Assembly (NCBI RefSeq): GCF_004364165.1
Contig: NZ_SOAY01000010.1
Coordinates: 1,453,098 to 1,517,097, forward strand
From: Maribacter spongiicola
GTDB lineage: Bacteria > Bacteroidota > Bacteroidia > Flavobacteriales > Flavobacteriaceae
DNA length: 64,000 nucleotides
Direction of reading: 5' to 3'
Part shown: piece by piece, positions 29,692 through 39,301 of the stretch
How the letters are laid out: every line of letters starts with the position of its first letter
Numbering within the stretch: the first letter of the stretch is position 1
Notes under the pieces: generated by a model
Seen by the model: only the letters and a program-made list of their open reading frames with translations
The model's database searches: none
Told to the model about the DNA's origin: nothing
Translations under genes and position numbers: made by a program

Positions 29692-30783
29692 TTATTGTTG
29701 ATAAGGGGCTAATTTTTTCCAATCGAATACTACGCCTGTTCCTGGTTCATTAGAAGCTACAGCTCTATAATCTTCTACCACTAACGGTCGTGTAGTATAC
29801 TGGTCTATAGGAAAACTATGTACTTCAAGCCAACCTGAATTGGGTTGTGCCGATACTAAGCTTACATGTAATTCTTGCATACCGTGAGAGCATGCGGGTA
29901 TGCCATGCTTATCTGCTAAACGTGCAGCTTTAAGCCAACCGGTAACACCACCACAATTAGAGGCGTCTGGTTGAATGAAAGACAGTTTAGCTTGGTCAAA
30001 GGCATACTCAAATTCGTGAATGGTATGTAAATTTTCTCCCATAGCTAATGGGAAACCTGTTTTTTCCACTATTTCGGCAAAACCTTTGTAATCATCTGGT
30101 ATAATCGGCTCTTCAAACCAAGTAATATCATACTGTTTAAATCCTTCAATTGCCTTGATCGCTTTTTCTATGGACATAGAATAATTGGCATCTACCATAA
30201 AAGTTACATCAGGACCTATAAATTCTCTAACAGCCTTAATTCGTTCTAAGTCTTCTTCTAAGTTTTCTCTCCCAATTTTGATTTTTACGGCGTTGAATCC
30301 GTTATCCAAATAGGTACTCATATTGTTTAAAAGCTTTTCTATGGAAAATTGTAAATCGATACCGCCACAGTATGCTTTACAGGTATTACCATTGCCGCCA
30401 GCCATTTTCCATAAAGGCTGACCGGCTTTTTTACATTTTATATCCCAAAGGGCAATATCAATGGTAGAAATAGCAAAAGATGCAATGCCACCACGGCCTA
30501 CATAATGTATATGCCACTCCATAAAATCATAAATACCATCTATATCTATACCATCTTTACCTACGAGAACATTGGCAAAATCATGATCGATCATTGCCTT
30601 TATAGAAAAACCTCCCTTTCCACCTGTATATGTATACCCAGTGCCTTCGCTACCATCTTCTAGAGTAATGGTGGTAGTTACTAATTCGAAATGTGTATGG
30701 TCTCCATGTTTTGCATCGTTCATTACTTCAGGTAACGGAACTTTAAAAAGTTTGGAGATTACGCTCTTAATTTTTGTGCTCAT
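29692..30783 (-). CDS. Enolase-superfamily enzyme, probable 3,6-anhydro-L-galactonate cycloisomerase
   Basis: A 363-residue mandelate-racemase-subgroup enzyme. Catalytic Lys167-x-Lys169 (VKIKIG), metal ligands Asp198 (VDAN), Glu224 or Glu225 (WFEEP) and Glu250 (AMGEN), and a His300/Asp273 dyad are visible. Enzymes of this type in agar-degrading bacteria (ACI, EC 5.5.1.25) open the anhydro ring of 3,6-anhydro-L-galactonate to give 2-keto-3-deoxy-L-galactonate. The aldehyde dehydrogenase directly upstream (53 bases) and GH117 nearby support this. Another acid-sugar dehydratase is the alternative. Confidence 0.85.
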   Translation of the reverse strand: MSTKIKSVISKLFKVPLPEVMNDAKHGDHTHFELVTTTITLEDGSEGTGYTYTGGKGGFSIKAMIDHDFANVLVGKDGIDIDGIYDFMEWHIHYVGRGGIASFAISTIDIALWDIKCKKAGQPLWKMAGGNGNTCKAYCGGIDLQFSIEKLLNNMSTYLDNGFNAVKIKIGRENLEEDLERIKAVREFIGPDVTFMVDANYSMSIEKAIKAIEGFKQYDITWFEEPIIPDDYKGFAEIVEKTGFPLAMGENLHTIHEFEYAFDQAKLSFIQPDASNCGGVTGWLKAARLADKHGIPACSHGMQELHVSLVSAQPNSGWLEVHSFPIDQYTTRPLVVEDYRAVASNEPGTGVVFDWKKLAPYQQ

Positions 30784-30836
30784 TTTATCTTTTCTAAAGG
30801 GTACTAGTAAGTGGAGTTAATAGTGCTAAGTAAGAC

Positions 30837-32291
30837 TTATGCTTTATGTCTTACGTAAAAGGTCTTCTTTTCCATATATTGTTCAAAACCATATTTACCA
30901 TCTTCACCACCAGAACCAGATAATTTATATCCATTATGGAAACCTTGGTGTTGTTCACCATGACCACGATTCACGTATATTTCACCGTATTCCAATTCAT
31001 CGTTACACTTCATGATGGTATTCATGTCATTGGTAAAAACCATTGCGGCCAAACCGTATTCACAATCGTTCGCATACCCAATAACTTCTTCAAAAGTCTT
31101 GAATTTTAAAACCGGTAAAATAGGACCGAACGATTCTTCATGAACAATCGTCATGTCTTGAGTTACGTTGGTTAAAACAGTAGGTTCGAACCAAAATCCT
31201 TTTTCGAACTCCGCACCTTCTGGTCTTTTGCCACCTGTAGCAACAGTTGCTCCTTCTTTGATACTAACAGCTACTAAGTGCTCCATATGTTTTAATTCTG
31301 CTGCATTTACTTTAGGGCCCATATCTGTATTTTCTAACATAGGATCTCCAACCTTTATGGCTTTTGTTTTTGCTATGAATTTTTCCATAAACGCATCATA
31401 AATACCTTCATGCAAATACATTCTTTCATTGCAGGTACATACTTGCCCACAATTATCAAAACGAGAATGTAAAGCGGCATCTACGGCAGCATCAATATCT
31501 GCATCTTCAAAAACGATAAAAGGTGCTTTACCACCTAGTTCTAATTGAACATGTGTTAGATTTTGTGCAGCATTCCTAGCTATTTGCTGACCAACAGGTG
31601 TAGAACCTGTCATGGTTACCATTTTACAAAGTGGACTCTCGACCAAGGCATTACCCATTGCTCTACCCGGACCGGTTAAAATATTGATTACCCCTGCAGG
31701 TATACCAACTTTATTGGCTAAATTCCCTAATTCTAAAGTAGCTATAGGCGTTTCAGAAGTTGGCTTAATGACAATGGTATTTCCGGCAACTAAGGCTGGA
31801 CCTAATTTACGGCCTGCCAGTGCCAATGGAAAATTCCATGCTGTTATGGCAACAACAACACCACGAGGAACTTTCTGAATCCAGATTTGTTCGTTAGGGT
31901 TGTCAGAAGGTATAATATCACCTTCAATTCTGCGTGCACCTTCGCAAGCATATCTTATAAAGGAAGCGGTAACGGCTACCTCAAAACGAGCAACCTTTAA
32001 AAGTTTACCTTGTTCTTTTGTTAATAATTGAGCTAAATGCTCTGTATTTGCATCAATTTCATCAGCCAATTTATACAATAGATCAGCTCTTGTTCTAGCA
32101 GGTAGTTTTTTCCATTCTTTTTGAGCTTTATCGGCATGTTTCAATGTTTCTATAGCTTCTTCTGCAGTACCATTTTGTACACGTGCTACAACTTCTCCAT
32201 TAGAAGGACTAATGATATCAATAGTTTCTCCTGAAGTTGATGTTCTCCATTCTCCGTTAATAAAAAGCTGGTAATCCTTAATTGTTGACAT
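30837..32291 (-). CDS. Aldehyde dehydrogenase, probable 3,6-anhydro-L-galactose dehydrogenase
   Basis: A 484-residue NAD(P)-dependent aldehyde dehydrogenase related to lactaldehyde/succinate-semialdehyde dehydrogenases. Catalytic Cys285 (FDNCGQVCTC), general base Glu251 (LELGGKAPF) and Asn153 (AWNFPLA) are present, and length is typical. Next to the cycloisomerase it should oxidize 3,6-anhydro-L-galactose to the acid, step one of the pathway. AldA-like lactaldehyde oxidation is the default alternative. Confidence 0.87.
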   Translation of the reverse strand: MSTIKDYQLFINGEWRTSTSGETIDIISPSNGEVVARVQNGTAEEAIETLKHADKAQKEWKKLPARTRADLLYKLADEIDANTEHLAQLLTKEQGKLLKVARFEVAVTASFIRYACEGARRIEGDIIPSDNPNEQIWIQKVPRGVVVAITAWNFPLALAGRKLGPALVAGNTIVIKPTSETPIATLELGNLANKVGIPAGVINILTGPGRAMGNALVESPLCKMVTMTGSTPVGQQIARNAAQNLTHVQLELGGKAPFIVFEDADIDAAVDAALHSRFDNCGQVCTCNERMYLHEGIYDAFMEKFIAKTKAIKVGDPMLENTDMGPKVNAAELKHMEHLVAVSIKEGATVATGGKRPEGAEFEKGFWFEPTVLTNVTQDMTIVHEESFGPILPVLKFKTFEEVIGYANDCEYGLAAMVFTNDMNTIMKCNDELEYGEIYVNRGHGEQHQGFHNGYKLSGSGGEDGKYGFEQYMEKKTFYVRHKA

Positions 32292-32302
32292 AGTATATGG
32301 TA

Positions 32303-33706
32303 TTATTGTTTTGTATTCGTTTTTTTATAGGCATCCATTCTATCTGCTGCTTTACCTTCAAATTCTCGTCTTAATTGCCAAAGAGGTCTTTCTAACGTAA
32401 GCTCCCATTTGAATAATTGTTTGTAAAGTTGTTTTACCTTTTCAGGATACTGTGCTGCCAAATTGTTGGTTTCTGACATGTCATTTTTAATATTGTACAA
32501 TTCTGCGGGTCGGTCAGGAAATCGTAGTAGTTTCCAATCTTGATTTCTAATAGCGCCTCTATTTTCTTTTTTCCAATACAGAAATTCATGAGGAGCATCT
32601 GTTTTTTCACCTTTTAAATAGGGAATAAGATTAACGCCGTCTAAATCTTTAGTATCTGCAATTTTTCCTCCTGCAGCTACTAAAAAAGTAGGAAATAGGT
32701 CTAAGGTGCTAATAGGGTAGTGGTAGGTTGTGTTTTTCTTTAGTAGGTTTGGCCACGACATTAAAAATGGTACTCTTATACCACCTTCTAAATGATTTGC
32801 TTTCGTACCACTTAACGGACTATTATCTGATTCATTAGCGTCTGATGGGCCACCGTTATCATTGGTGAAAACAATTAATGTATTGTCTGATAACCCACGT
32901 TTTTTAAGTTCCTGTAAAACCTTTCCAATGGCACGATCCATAGCTAAAGTCATGGCGGCCAATGTTTTTCTTTTCCCTTTTAAATTTGGAAATTGCTTTA
33001 AATCTACTGCAGTAGCCTCCATAGGAGTATGAACTGCATTAAAAGACAAATAGATAAAAAATGGATTTTCTTTATTTTTATCGATGAAAGAGATTGCTTC
33101 GTTAGCTAGTTCATCGGTTAAATAGCCTTTGTGTTCTAAGAAATTTCCGTAGCCATGTTCAAGTCTATCTTCAATTCTATTGGTTGTATTTTTTTCATCG
33201 TATGGTAAATAGCTTCGGGCTCCACCTCGAAAGCCATAAAATTCATCAAACCCACGTTTAGTTGGGTGAAAGCGATCTGCATTACCTTGATGCCATTTTC
33301 CAAATAGAGCAGTTTTGTAACCAACTTCTTTTAAATGTTCTGCTATAATTGTTTGATCAAGAGGTAATCCCATTTCATCACCTACTAGACCAGATGCACT
33401 CATGTACCCAGGAACATTGTTTTCTTCGAAACCAAATTTCTGTTGGTATTTGCCAGTCAACATTCCTGCTCGTGATGGTCCGCAAACTGCTGCGCTTACA
33501 TAGGCTTGAGAAAATTTTACACTGTTTTCTGCAAGTTTATCTAATTCAGGTGTTTTAAATTCTTTGCTTCCTTGAAAGCCAAAATCGGCATAACCTGCAT
33601 CATCTGATAAAATAAAAACAATATTTGGTTGCTGCTGAGCAGTTAAAAAACTCACCTTAAAAAAGCCTAGCAGAATTAATAATATTTTTAAATACCGATG
33701 ATGCAC
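32303..33706 (-). CDS. Type I (S1) sulfatase, secreted
   Basis: A 467-residue arylsulfatase-A-like enzyme with a signal peptide ending LTAQ (about 24). The formylglycine site is Cys75-Gly-Pro-Ser-Arg, the classical motif, followed by AGMLTGKY. Metal ligands are Asp35-Asp36 ([11 protein letters not shown]) and TNDNGGP. Sulfated galactan oligosaccharides, for example L-galactose-6-sulfate units, are the expected substrate by context. It lies inside the operon, 24 bases after the SDR and 11 before the aldehyde dehydrogenase. Unlike the sulfatase at 952-2472 it has no lipobox. Confidence 0.92.
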   Translation of the reverse strand: MHHRYLKILLILLGFFKVSFLTAQQQPNIVFILSDDAGYADFGFQGSKEFKTPELDKLAENSVKFSQAYVSAAVCGPSRAGMLTGKYQQKFGFEENNVPGYMSASGLVGDEMGLPLDQTIIAEHLKEVGYKTALFGKWHQGNADRFHPTKRGFDEFYGFRGGARSYLPYDEKNTTNRIEDRLEHGYGNFLEHKGYLTDELANEAISFIDKNKENPFFIYLSFNAVHTPMEATAVDLKQFPNLKGKRKTLAAMTLAMDRAIGKVLQELKKRGLSDNTLIVFTNDNGGPSDANESDNSPLSGTKANHLEGGIRVPFLMSWPNLLKKNTTYHYPISTLDLFPTFLVAAGGKIADTKDLDGVNLIPYLKGEKTDAPHEFLYWKKENRGAIRNQDWKLLRFPDRPAELYNIKNDMSETNNLAAQYPEKVKQLYKQLFKWELTLERPLWQLRREFEGKAADRMDAYKKTNTKQ

Positions 33707-33730
33707 TTTATACCTTTTTTTGAAATTAAA

Positions 33731-34501
33731 TTATCTACCCATCCAACCGCCGTCAACTAGGGTAATTGATCCATGCATATAATCTGATGCTTTAGAGCAT
33801 AAGAAAACAATTGGTCCGGCAAAATCGGTAGGCTCACCCCATCTACCAGCTGGTATACGCGATAAGATAGATTTAGCTCTTTCTGGGTCATTACGTAATG
33901 CCTCTGTATTGTCTGTGGATATATAGCCAGGTGCAATACCATTAACATTCACGCCTTTACCTGCCCATTCGTTTGCAAATGCCATAATCATTTGACCGAT
34001 AGCGCCTTTACTAGCCGCATACCCTGGTACAGTGATGCCACCTTGGTAGGTTAGTAATGATGCAGTAAATACTATTTTTCCAGAACCACGGGCAATCATA
34101 TCTTTCCCAATTTCTCGTGTCAAGATAAATTGTGCGTTTTGATTGACTTCTATCACTTTATCCCACATTTCATCTGGGTGCTCTGCTGCCGGTGTTCTTA
34201 AAATTGTACCTGCATTATTTACCAAAATATCTATTGTAGGGTGGTTTGCTTTTACGTCTTTGATAAATTTATAAAGCGCTTTTCTATCTGAAAAATCACA
34301 TTGGTAAGCCGTAAATTTTTTACCTAATGCGGTAACTTCTTTTTCAACTGCACTACCTGATGCTTCTAAAGTTGCAGATACACCTATAATGTCCGCACCG
34401 GCTTCTGCCAATGCCAAAGCCATTCCTTTACCAATACCTCTTTTACAACCTGTAACTAATGCTACTTTTCCATTTAGGTTGAAACTGTCTAATATGCTCA
34501 T
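33731..34501 (-). CDS. KduD-like SDR, probable 2,5-diketo-3-deoxy-sugar-acid reductase
   Basis: A 256-residue classical SDR with TGCKRGIG (17-24), NNAG (95-98), Ser148, Tyr161 and Lys165. It resembles KduD / 2-deoxy-gluconate dehydrogenases (IARGSGKIVFTASLLTYQGG). In agar degraders 2-keto-3-deoxy-L-galactonate is oxidized at C5 by one dehydrogenase and reduced by a second one (EC 1.1.1.127 type) to KDG. This SDR, 12 bases after a zinc dehydrogenase, fits the second step. The division of labour between the two enzymes is inferred. Confidence 0.83.
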   Translation of the reverse strand: MSILDSFNLNGKVALVTGCKRGIGKGMALALAEAGADIIGVSATLEASGSAVEKEVTALGKKFTAYQCDFSDRKALYKFIKDVKANHPTIDILVNNAGTILRTPAAEHPDEMWDKVIEVNQNAQFILTREIGKDMIARGSGKIVFTASLLTYQGGITVPGYAASKGAIGQMIMAFANEWAGKGVNVNGIAPGYISTDNTEALRNDPERAKSILSRIPAGRWGEPTDFAGPIVFLCSKASDYMHGSITLVDGGWMGR

Positions 34502-34513
34502 TGTATATTTTAT

Positions 34514-35530
34514 TTATAATTGACAATCCATCAAGACTTTTAGTCCGTCGGGGTTATTATCTATGTTTTCAAATACTTGTTGAATATTCGTTAAAGGTTG
34601 AACATCTGTTATCATTTGTGAAAATGGTAATTCATTTAGAGTGATCAGTTCAATGGCTTTTTCGTAATCTTCTTTTTCATAAACTCGAGCACCTATTAAG
34701 CTCAATTCTTTCCAGAAAAATTTGAATAAATCAACTGGTTTTTTCTCACCATGAATGGCCACCATTAAAATTCTACCTCTAATACCAGCAACTTCACACA
34801 TAATATCTAATGCAGGTTGCACCCCAGCAACTTCAAAAACTACATCTGCACGGCGATTTTCGGTTTTGCTTTTTACGTATTCTACTAAGTCTAATTCGAT
34901 AGGGTTAACTGCGTCAAAACCTAATTCTTTTGCCTTTGCAATACGTTTAGGGTTCACTTCTGAGATTATTACTTGAGCACCTACTTCTTTAGCTACCATG
35001 GCAACTAATAACCCAATTGGTCCACCACCTAAAACAACTGCAGTTTCACCTTTTACCAACCCACTTCTGCGAACATCATGTGTTGCAACAGATAATGGTT
35101 CTATTAAAGCGGCCAGTTTTAAATCGGTTTCTGCTTTTAATTTATGTAGTACGAAAGATGGTACATTCCAATACTGTTGCATGGATCCAGGACTATCAAT
35201 TCCTATAAACTTTAATTCTTCACAAATGTGATTAAAACCTTTGTCAGAAGCTTTTACTTTTCTGTCATCTAATGGGCGTACGACTACTTTCTCTCCCACA
35301 TCATACCCCTCAACACCTTCGCCAACGGCATCAATAGTACCAGACATTTCATGCCCAATAGTTTGTGGCATTGCTACACGTTTATCCATCATGCCATGGT
35401 AGATGTGAACATCTGTACCGCAAACACCAGAATAAGCTACTTTAATTCTAACTTCACCTTGGGCGGGTTGCTCAATTTCTTTGTCTATGACAGTGAATGT
35501 TTTATTGCCTTCGTAAATCGTTGCTTTCAT
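34514..35530 (-). CDS. Zinc-type dehydrogenase, probable 2-keto-3-deoxy-L-galactonate 5-dehydrogenase
   Basis: A 338-residue medium-chain dehydrogenase with catalytic zinc ligands Cys37 (GVCGTD), His60-Glu61 (GHE) and Glu144 (IEPLSVATH). The Rossmann motif is GGGPIG. The structural-zinc lobe is unusual: residues 85-110 keep only one cysteine (Cys103) instead of four, so that zinc is probably absent. As first gene of the anhydro-L-galactose operon it fits the C5 oxidation step (EC 1.1.1.389 type). It begins 11 bases downstream of a 32-bp palindrome, the probable IclR operator. Confidence 0.84.
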   Translation of the reverse strand: MKATIYEGNKTFTVIDKEIEQPAQGEVRIKVAYSGVCGTDVHIYHGMMDKRVAMPQTIGHEMSGTIDAVGEGVEGYDVGEKVVVRPLDDRKVKASDKGFNHICEELKFIGIDSPGSMQQYWNVPSFVLHKLKAETDLKLAALIEPLSVATHDVRRSGLVKGETAVVLGGGPIGLLVAMVAKEVGAQVIISEVNPKRIAKAKELGFDAVNPIELDLVEYVKSKTENRRADVVFEVAGVQPALDIMCEVAGIRGRILMVAIHGEKKPVDLFKFFWKELSLIGARVYEKEDYEKAIELITLNELPFSQMITDVQPLTNIQQVFENIDNNPDGLKVLMDCQL

Positions 35531-35541
35531 TACTTAATTTG

Positions 35542-35573
35542 TTTCAAATAGTAAACTAGTTTCATATTTGAAA
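35542..35573 (-). promoter_or_regulatory. 32-bp palindromic operator, probable IclR/KdgR-type site
   Basis: The half-sites TTTCAAATAGTAAACT and AGTTTCATATTTGAAA share one centre and match at 14 of 16 positions, with a perfect AAACTAGTTT core. It lies 11 bases before the start codon of the first gene of the anhydro-L-galactose operon. The TGAAACnnGTTTCA-like core recalls KdgR (IclR family) boxes, and an IclR gene is the next gene upstream. Repression relieved by a KDG-like intermediate is inferred. Confidence 0.7.
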
Positions 35574-35664
35574 TAAATATACAATTATTTATATAACCAG
35601 CAACTAATAAATTATCATATACTAAAGTTTAATTGTTAAATATTAGATAAGGAGATATTTAGAT

Positions 35665-35690
35665 ATAAAAAAACCCTTTAAAAAGGGCTT
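35665..35690 (-). terminator. Terminator of the IclR gene
   Basis: On the minus strand AGCCCTTT and AAAGGGTT form a short hairpin followed by a run of seven T. It is 37 bases beyond the IclR stop and isolates that gene from the operon downstream. Confidence 0.75.
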
Positions 35691-35726
35691 ATGGTATCTG
35701 AGAACAAGAAATGATTTGTTAAAGTT

Positions 35727-36518
35727 CTATTGTGATATATAACCCAATTTTATTGAAATGTCAAGCGCATATTGAGCTATGATTTTTCCTTTGGCATCAA
35801 ATTCATCATGGGGTAATCTACCATGTGGTGCAGTGATCCAAAGGGCCGCTACAGGATACCCTGATTCATTGAAAATTGGTGCGCCAATACAATGAATACC
35901 TTGTATATCTTCACCATTATCTATCGCAAATCCATTTTTCTTCACTTCTTGTAGGGTGTTTCTAAAATCTTTTTTAGAAGTAATGGTATTTTTTGTGAAT
36001 TTAGTAAGTGTAATTTTTTTTAAAATTTCATCAGATTCCTCTTTTGGTAAATATGATAAAATACATTTACCGCCCACAGAGCTATGTAAACTGAATTGAG
36101 TGCCTTGTTCTACAAATAGTTTTACGGGATAAGATGAAGATACTTGTTCTAAAATAGTGCCTTTATCGCCCAGTAAAATACCCAACATAACAGACTCTTT
36201 TAACTCATCTCTTAAGGCGCGCATTACATCAATAGACATTTCAACAATGCTTTGTTCGGTCATAGAAGAAATGCCTAATGAAAGCATTTTTCTGGAGAGT
36301 GTAATCTTTTTGGTAGTTTCGTTTTTTTGTAAGTAGTTCTTGAAAATTAACGTGCTAACTACCCTGAATGCAGAAGTTTTCGTTAATGACAACGTTTCGG
36401 TAATTTCAGCTAAGGTAAGGCCGCTTTTTTTTGTAGCCAATAACTCAATGACCAGTAAACCTCTTTCAAGATTTGGTACATTATACTCTGATTTTAAATT
36501 GGGTTTAGTTTTGTTCAT
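35727..36518 (-). CDS. IclR-family transcriptional regulator
   Basis: A 263-residue regulator. An N-terminal winged HTH (about 14-75: LERGLLVIELLATKKSGLTLAEITETLSLTKTSAFRVVSTL) is followed by the IclR effector domain (about 80-260: SSVGGKCILSYLP, FAIDNGEDIQGIHCIGAPIF, GYPVAALWITAP). It lies next to the anhydro-L-galactose operon and to a long palindrome at its promoter. It probably senses a pathway acid such as KDG or 2-keto-3-deoxy-L-galactonate and represses that operon; effector and sign are inferred. It has its own terminator, so it is expressed separately. Confidence 0.92.
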   Translation of the reverse strand: MNKTKPNLKSEYNVPNLERGLLVIELLATKKSGLTLAEITETLSLTKTSAFRVVSTLIFKNYLQKNETTKKITLSRKMLSLGISSMTEQSIVEMSIDVMRALRDELKESVMLGILLGDKGTILEQVSSSYPVKLFVEQGTQFSLHSSVGGKCILSYLPKEESDEILKKITLTKFTKNTITSKKDFRNTLQEVKKNGFAIDNGEDIQGIHCIGAPIFNESGYPVAALWITAPHGRLPHDEFDAKGKIIAQYALDISIKLGYISQ

Positions 36519-36576
36519 TGAAAGAATTCTAACGTAAAATTACTATTATTTAGCATACGATATGGGCATAAAAAAA

Positions 36577-36598
36577 AGGAGCACTTTTAAATGCTCCT
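36577..36598. terminator. Terminator after GH117 (bidirectional form)
   Basis: AGGAGCA (36577-36583) pairs with TGCTCCT (36592-36598), with A and T runs on the two sides. It follows the galK-GH117 unit on the minus strand, 24 bases beyond the GH117 stop. Confidence 0.75.
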
Positions 36599-36621
36599 CT
36601 TTTTAATAATTTGAAATTTAT

Positions 36622-37848
36622 TTATTTTGCTTTTTCTCCTTTTGCGGCATGGGTAGTTTTTCTTTCAGATGTAAAGCTCATTATACTTTGGTAATCACTA
36701 TTATTGTAGATATGTGAAAGCCCCCAACGTAAAATTTCAGTCGGTTCTTTTTCATTGTCAGCTGATCTGTCTAAACCAATTGCATGTGCGGAAACCCCAG
36801 GAATTACTGACATTATCTCAAAATTAATACCATCTGGTGCCCATTGAATTGTGTTTTTTTCAGGACCATCTGTAGTAATTAAGGCAGCAATACCATCATT
36901 ATAAGGCCATACGCAAATTTCGTGTCCGCTATTGCTGATAGGGTTGTAAGGTGATTTTACATATGGACCCAGTGGGTTATCTGCAATAGCAACTCCATGA
37001 CGAATTTGTCTACCTCCAAAAGTGATTTTTTCTCCCATTTGTTCTCCTTTATAATACAAATAGAATTTCCCCTTGTAAGGAATAATGCATGGGTCATGTA
37101 CTTTATGACTGTCAAAATCTCCTTTTTTCTCTACTAAAAATCTGTTTTGTTCTTCTCCTTTCCAAACACCATTGTCTGCCGGGCTTAAAATAGGCTCTTC
37201 ACTTTTGGTCCATGGTCCGTTAGGTGAATCTGACCATGCCAACCCTACTTGATTTTTGACTCGAACATTATAAGGTGATTTTACCGTTTGGTAGCATAAA
37301 TAATACTTATCCTCAAATTTCATGATTTCTACCGTAAACACTGAGCGGTCATCATAAGTTCCTTTTTCGCCTCTTGCTACTGCTAGACCTTCTTCTTTCC
37401 AAGTTTCACCATCTTCAGATGTTGCATACCAAATATCGCAGCGATCCCACGGAAAAACTTTGTCATTTTCAATGTCGCCGCCAAAACCTTGAGACGGTCC
37501 TACACTTTTACTATACCAAACGTAATATTTTCCATTTTCTTTAATGACGGCACTAGGGTCTCTTCTTACGACACCTTCTTCATACGCCAAGTCACCCTTT
37601 AAAGGTTTAAGATTAGAAAATTGAATAAACCATTCATTTCCTAAATCTTGTGGCCATTGTAACGCTCTTTTTGAAGCGGCACTTAATGAGTCTCGATTAG
37701 TAATACCTAATTCATCTATAAGCTCATCGGTAATTGTTATTTCTTCTTCTACTGTCTGCTTTTCTTTTTCAGTTTTTTTAGTTTCTGAACATGCGGTAAA
37801 GATGAACAAACATGCTAGTGATAATAATCTAATATTATTTTTTTTCAT
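36622..37848 (-). CDS. GH117 exo-alpha-1,3-(3,6-anhydro-L-galactosidase), lipoprotein
   Basis: A 408-residue GH117 enzyme that releases 3,6-anhydro-L-galactose from the non-reducing end of neoagaro-oligosaccharides. Lipobox FTAC (Cys20); an N-terminal helical arm with the family's [11 protein letters not shown]; then a five-bladed propeller. Asp97 (RRDPSA) and Asp252 (VHDPCI) fall at the residue numbers of the two catalytic acids of Zobellia AhgA, and His309 (SNSGHEIC) is in the place of its general-acid His302. Length is typical. It follows galK by 84 bases on the same strand, so D-galactose and anhydrogalactose release appear co-controlled. Activity on porphyran-type ends is possible. Confidence 0.92.
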   Translation of the reverse strand: MKKNNIRLLSLACLFIFTACSETKKTEKEKQTVEEEITITDELIDELGITNRDSLSAASKRALQWPQDLGNEWFIQFSNLKPLKGDLAYEEGVVRRDPSAVIKENGKYYVWYSKSVGPSQGFGGDIENDKVFPWDRCDIWYATSEDGETWKEEGLAVARGEKGTYDDRSVFTVEIMKFEDKYYLCYQTVKSPYNVRVKNQVGLAWSDSPNGPWTKSEEPILSPADNGVWKGEEQNRFLVEKKGDFDSHKVHDPCIIPYKGKFYLYYKGEQMGEKITFGGRQIRHGVAIADNPLGPYVKSPYNPISNSGHEICVWPYNDGIAALITTDGPEKNTIQWAPDGINFEIMSVIPGVSAHAIGLDRSADNEKEPTEILRWGLSHIYNNSDYQSIMSFTSERKTTHAAKGEKAK

Positions 37849-37932
37849 TTTTATTTGTTGTTTGGTTTGTAAATTAAGTTAAGTATGTTGAAAATATATC
37901 ATATTGAGCTAAATTTCCTTTTAATTGAATAA

Positions 37933-39093
37933 TCAAGCTAGATTACAATATAAATTGTTGGTTTTGATACTAGTACCTTCACTTGGCATTGCTTCGAAAG
38001 CGGTTAATTTAATATTGAATTTATTATAATATGCGCTGGTGGCTTCTTCAATAAATTGCGGTACCGCATCTTCATGTATTAGATTTATGGTGCAACCACC
38101 AAAACCACCACCCATCATTCTCGCTCCAAGAATGGCATCATAATTTTTAGAAAAATCAACTAAAAAGTCAAGTTCTGGGCAGCTTACGTCATAAAGGTGC
38201 TGTAAACCATGGTGGGTCTCAAACATGTATTTTCCTAATTGGTGTAGAGATGATTCTTTTAAGGCTTCTACCGATTTCAACACACGTTCTTTTTCTTCAA
38301 TGATATACGTACAGCGATTAAAAACATCTTCAGAAAGTTCATTTTTAAATTCAGCTAACATGGTCATCGAAACATCGCGTAAAGAACTTACCTCATTATA
38401 TTTTTCATGAATAATCGCTACCCCTTCTTCACATTGACTCCGACGCACATTGTACTCGCCAGAAGCTAAATTATGCGAAACATTCGTATTCAATAAAAGA
38501 ATTTTATATGGAGCAATTGCTATGGGAACATACTCATAATCAAGAGATTTACAATCTAACAAGATTACATGCCCTGCTTTGCTCATTACTGAGCTGAATT
38601 GATCCATGATACCACATTTTGTACCCACATAATTATGTTCTGCACGTTGAGATAATGCTACGATTTCTTGTTTCGAGAGTCCTAATTCAAAAAGTTCGTT
38701 TAGTCCGTATGCAATGCCGCATTCTAAAGCGGCCGAAGAGCTAATACCTGATCCTACAGGTATGTCGCTATCTAAAATACAATCGAACCCTTTTAGCTTA
38801 TCGGTCAGTTGCTGTAGTTCATATATAACTCCCAAAACATAATTTTCCCACTGGTTATCGCTCGTACTAATATTATTAAGTTCAAAAGTTAGACTTGCGT
38901 TAAAATTGCAACTATGAATATTACAGGTCGTGGCACTTTCATTTTTATTGAATTTGAGTTGAATTTTTTTATCAATGGCTGTAGGAAGTACAAAGCCGTT
39001 ATTGTAGTCGGTATGCTCACCAATAATATTTATTCTACCCGGAGAGTCGATAATTAAATCCCAATTTTTCGAATTAAATTCTATTTCCTTCAT
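37933..39093 (-). CDS. galK: Galactokinase
   Basis: A 386-residue GHMP kinase that phosphorylates D-galactose at C1 with ATP. Signatures are GRINIIGEHTDYNNGFVLP (19-37), the ATP loop PVGSGISSSAALE, GIMDQFSSV and the C-terminal GARMMGGGFGGCTI. The gene opens a unit with GH117 and is preceded by the direct-repeat operator at 39237-39258. It would receive galactose made by GH2, mutarotated by GalM, and freed from 6-O-methylgalactose by the P450 system. GalT and GalE are not in the window. Confidence 0.96.
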   Translation of the reverse strand: MKEIEFNSKNWDLIIDSPGRINIIGEHTDYNNGFVLPTAIDKKIQLKFNKNESATTCNIHSCNFNASLTFELNNISTSDNQWENYVLGVIYELQQLTDKLKGFDCILDSDIPVGSGISSSAALECGIAYGLNELFELGLSKQEIVALSQRAEHNYVGTKCGIMDQFSSVMSKAGHVILLDCKSLDYEYVPIAIAPYKILLLNTNVSHNLASGEYNVRRSQCEEGVAIIHEKYNEVSSLRDVSMTMLAEFKNELSEDVFNRCTYIIEEKERVLKSVEALKESSLHQLGKYMFETHHGLQHLYDVSCPELDFLVDFSKNYDAILGARMMGGGFGGCTINLIHEDAVPQFIEEATSAYYNKFNIKLTAFEAMPSEGTSIKTNNLYCNLA

Positions 39094-39197
39094 ATTCGGG
39101 AATTGTAGTTTTTCTTTTTTAAAATTTGATTACGCTATTTCTTTTAGCCGTTTCAAATATTACATGACCTATACTGGACTGTTTATTTTACGGTCTA

Positions 39198-39258
39198 ACA
39201 ATGTACAGATACTGTATATGTTCTCAAGTAAATCTAACTTGACAAAAACTGAACAATA
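39198..39258 (-). promoter_or_regulatory. Direct-repeat operator and -7 element for galK-GH117
   Basis: On the minus strand TATTGTTCAGT and TTTTGTCAAGT are tandem 11-mers (39258-39237). TACATTGT (39205-39198) follows after 31 bases and matches TAnnTTTG with two mismatches. The predicted leader is about 98 bases, close to the SusC1 and SusC2 leaders. Confidence 0.6.
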
Positions 39259-39301
39259 GACATTTATGGTAGAATAAATTCTAAATCGGTAATAAACGAG
39301 C

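Noticed and set aside
26562-39093. Carrageenan locus
   Set aside because: No GH127/GH129 or D-anhydrogalactose (DauA-D) set is seen. GH117, the L-anhydrogalactose pathway, the L-galactose operon and agarase-like GH16 motifs point to agar/porphyran.
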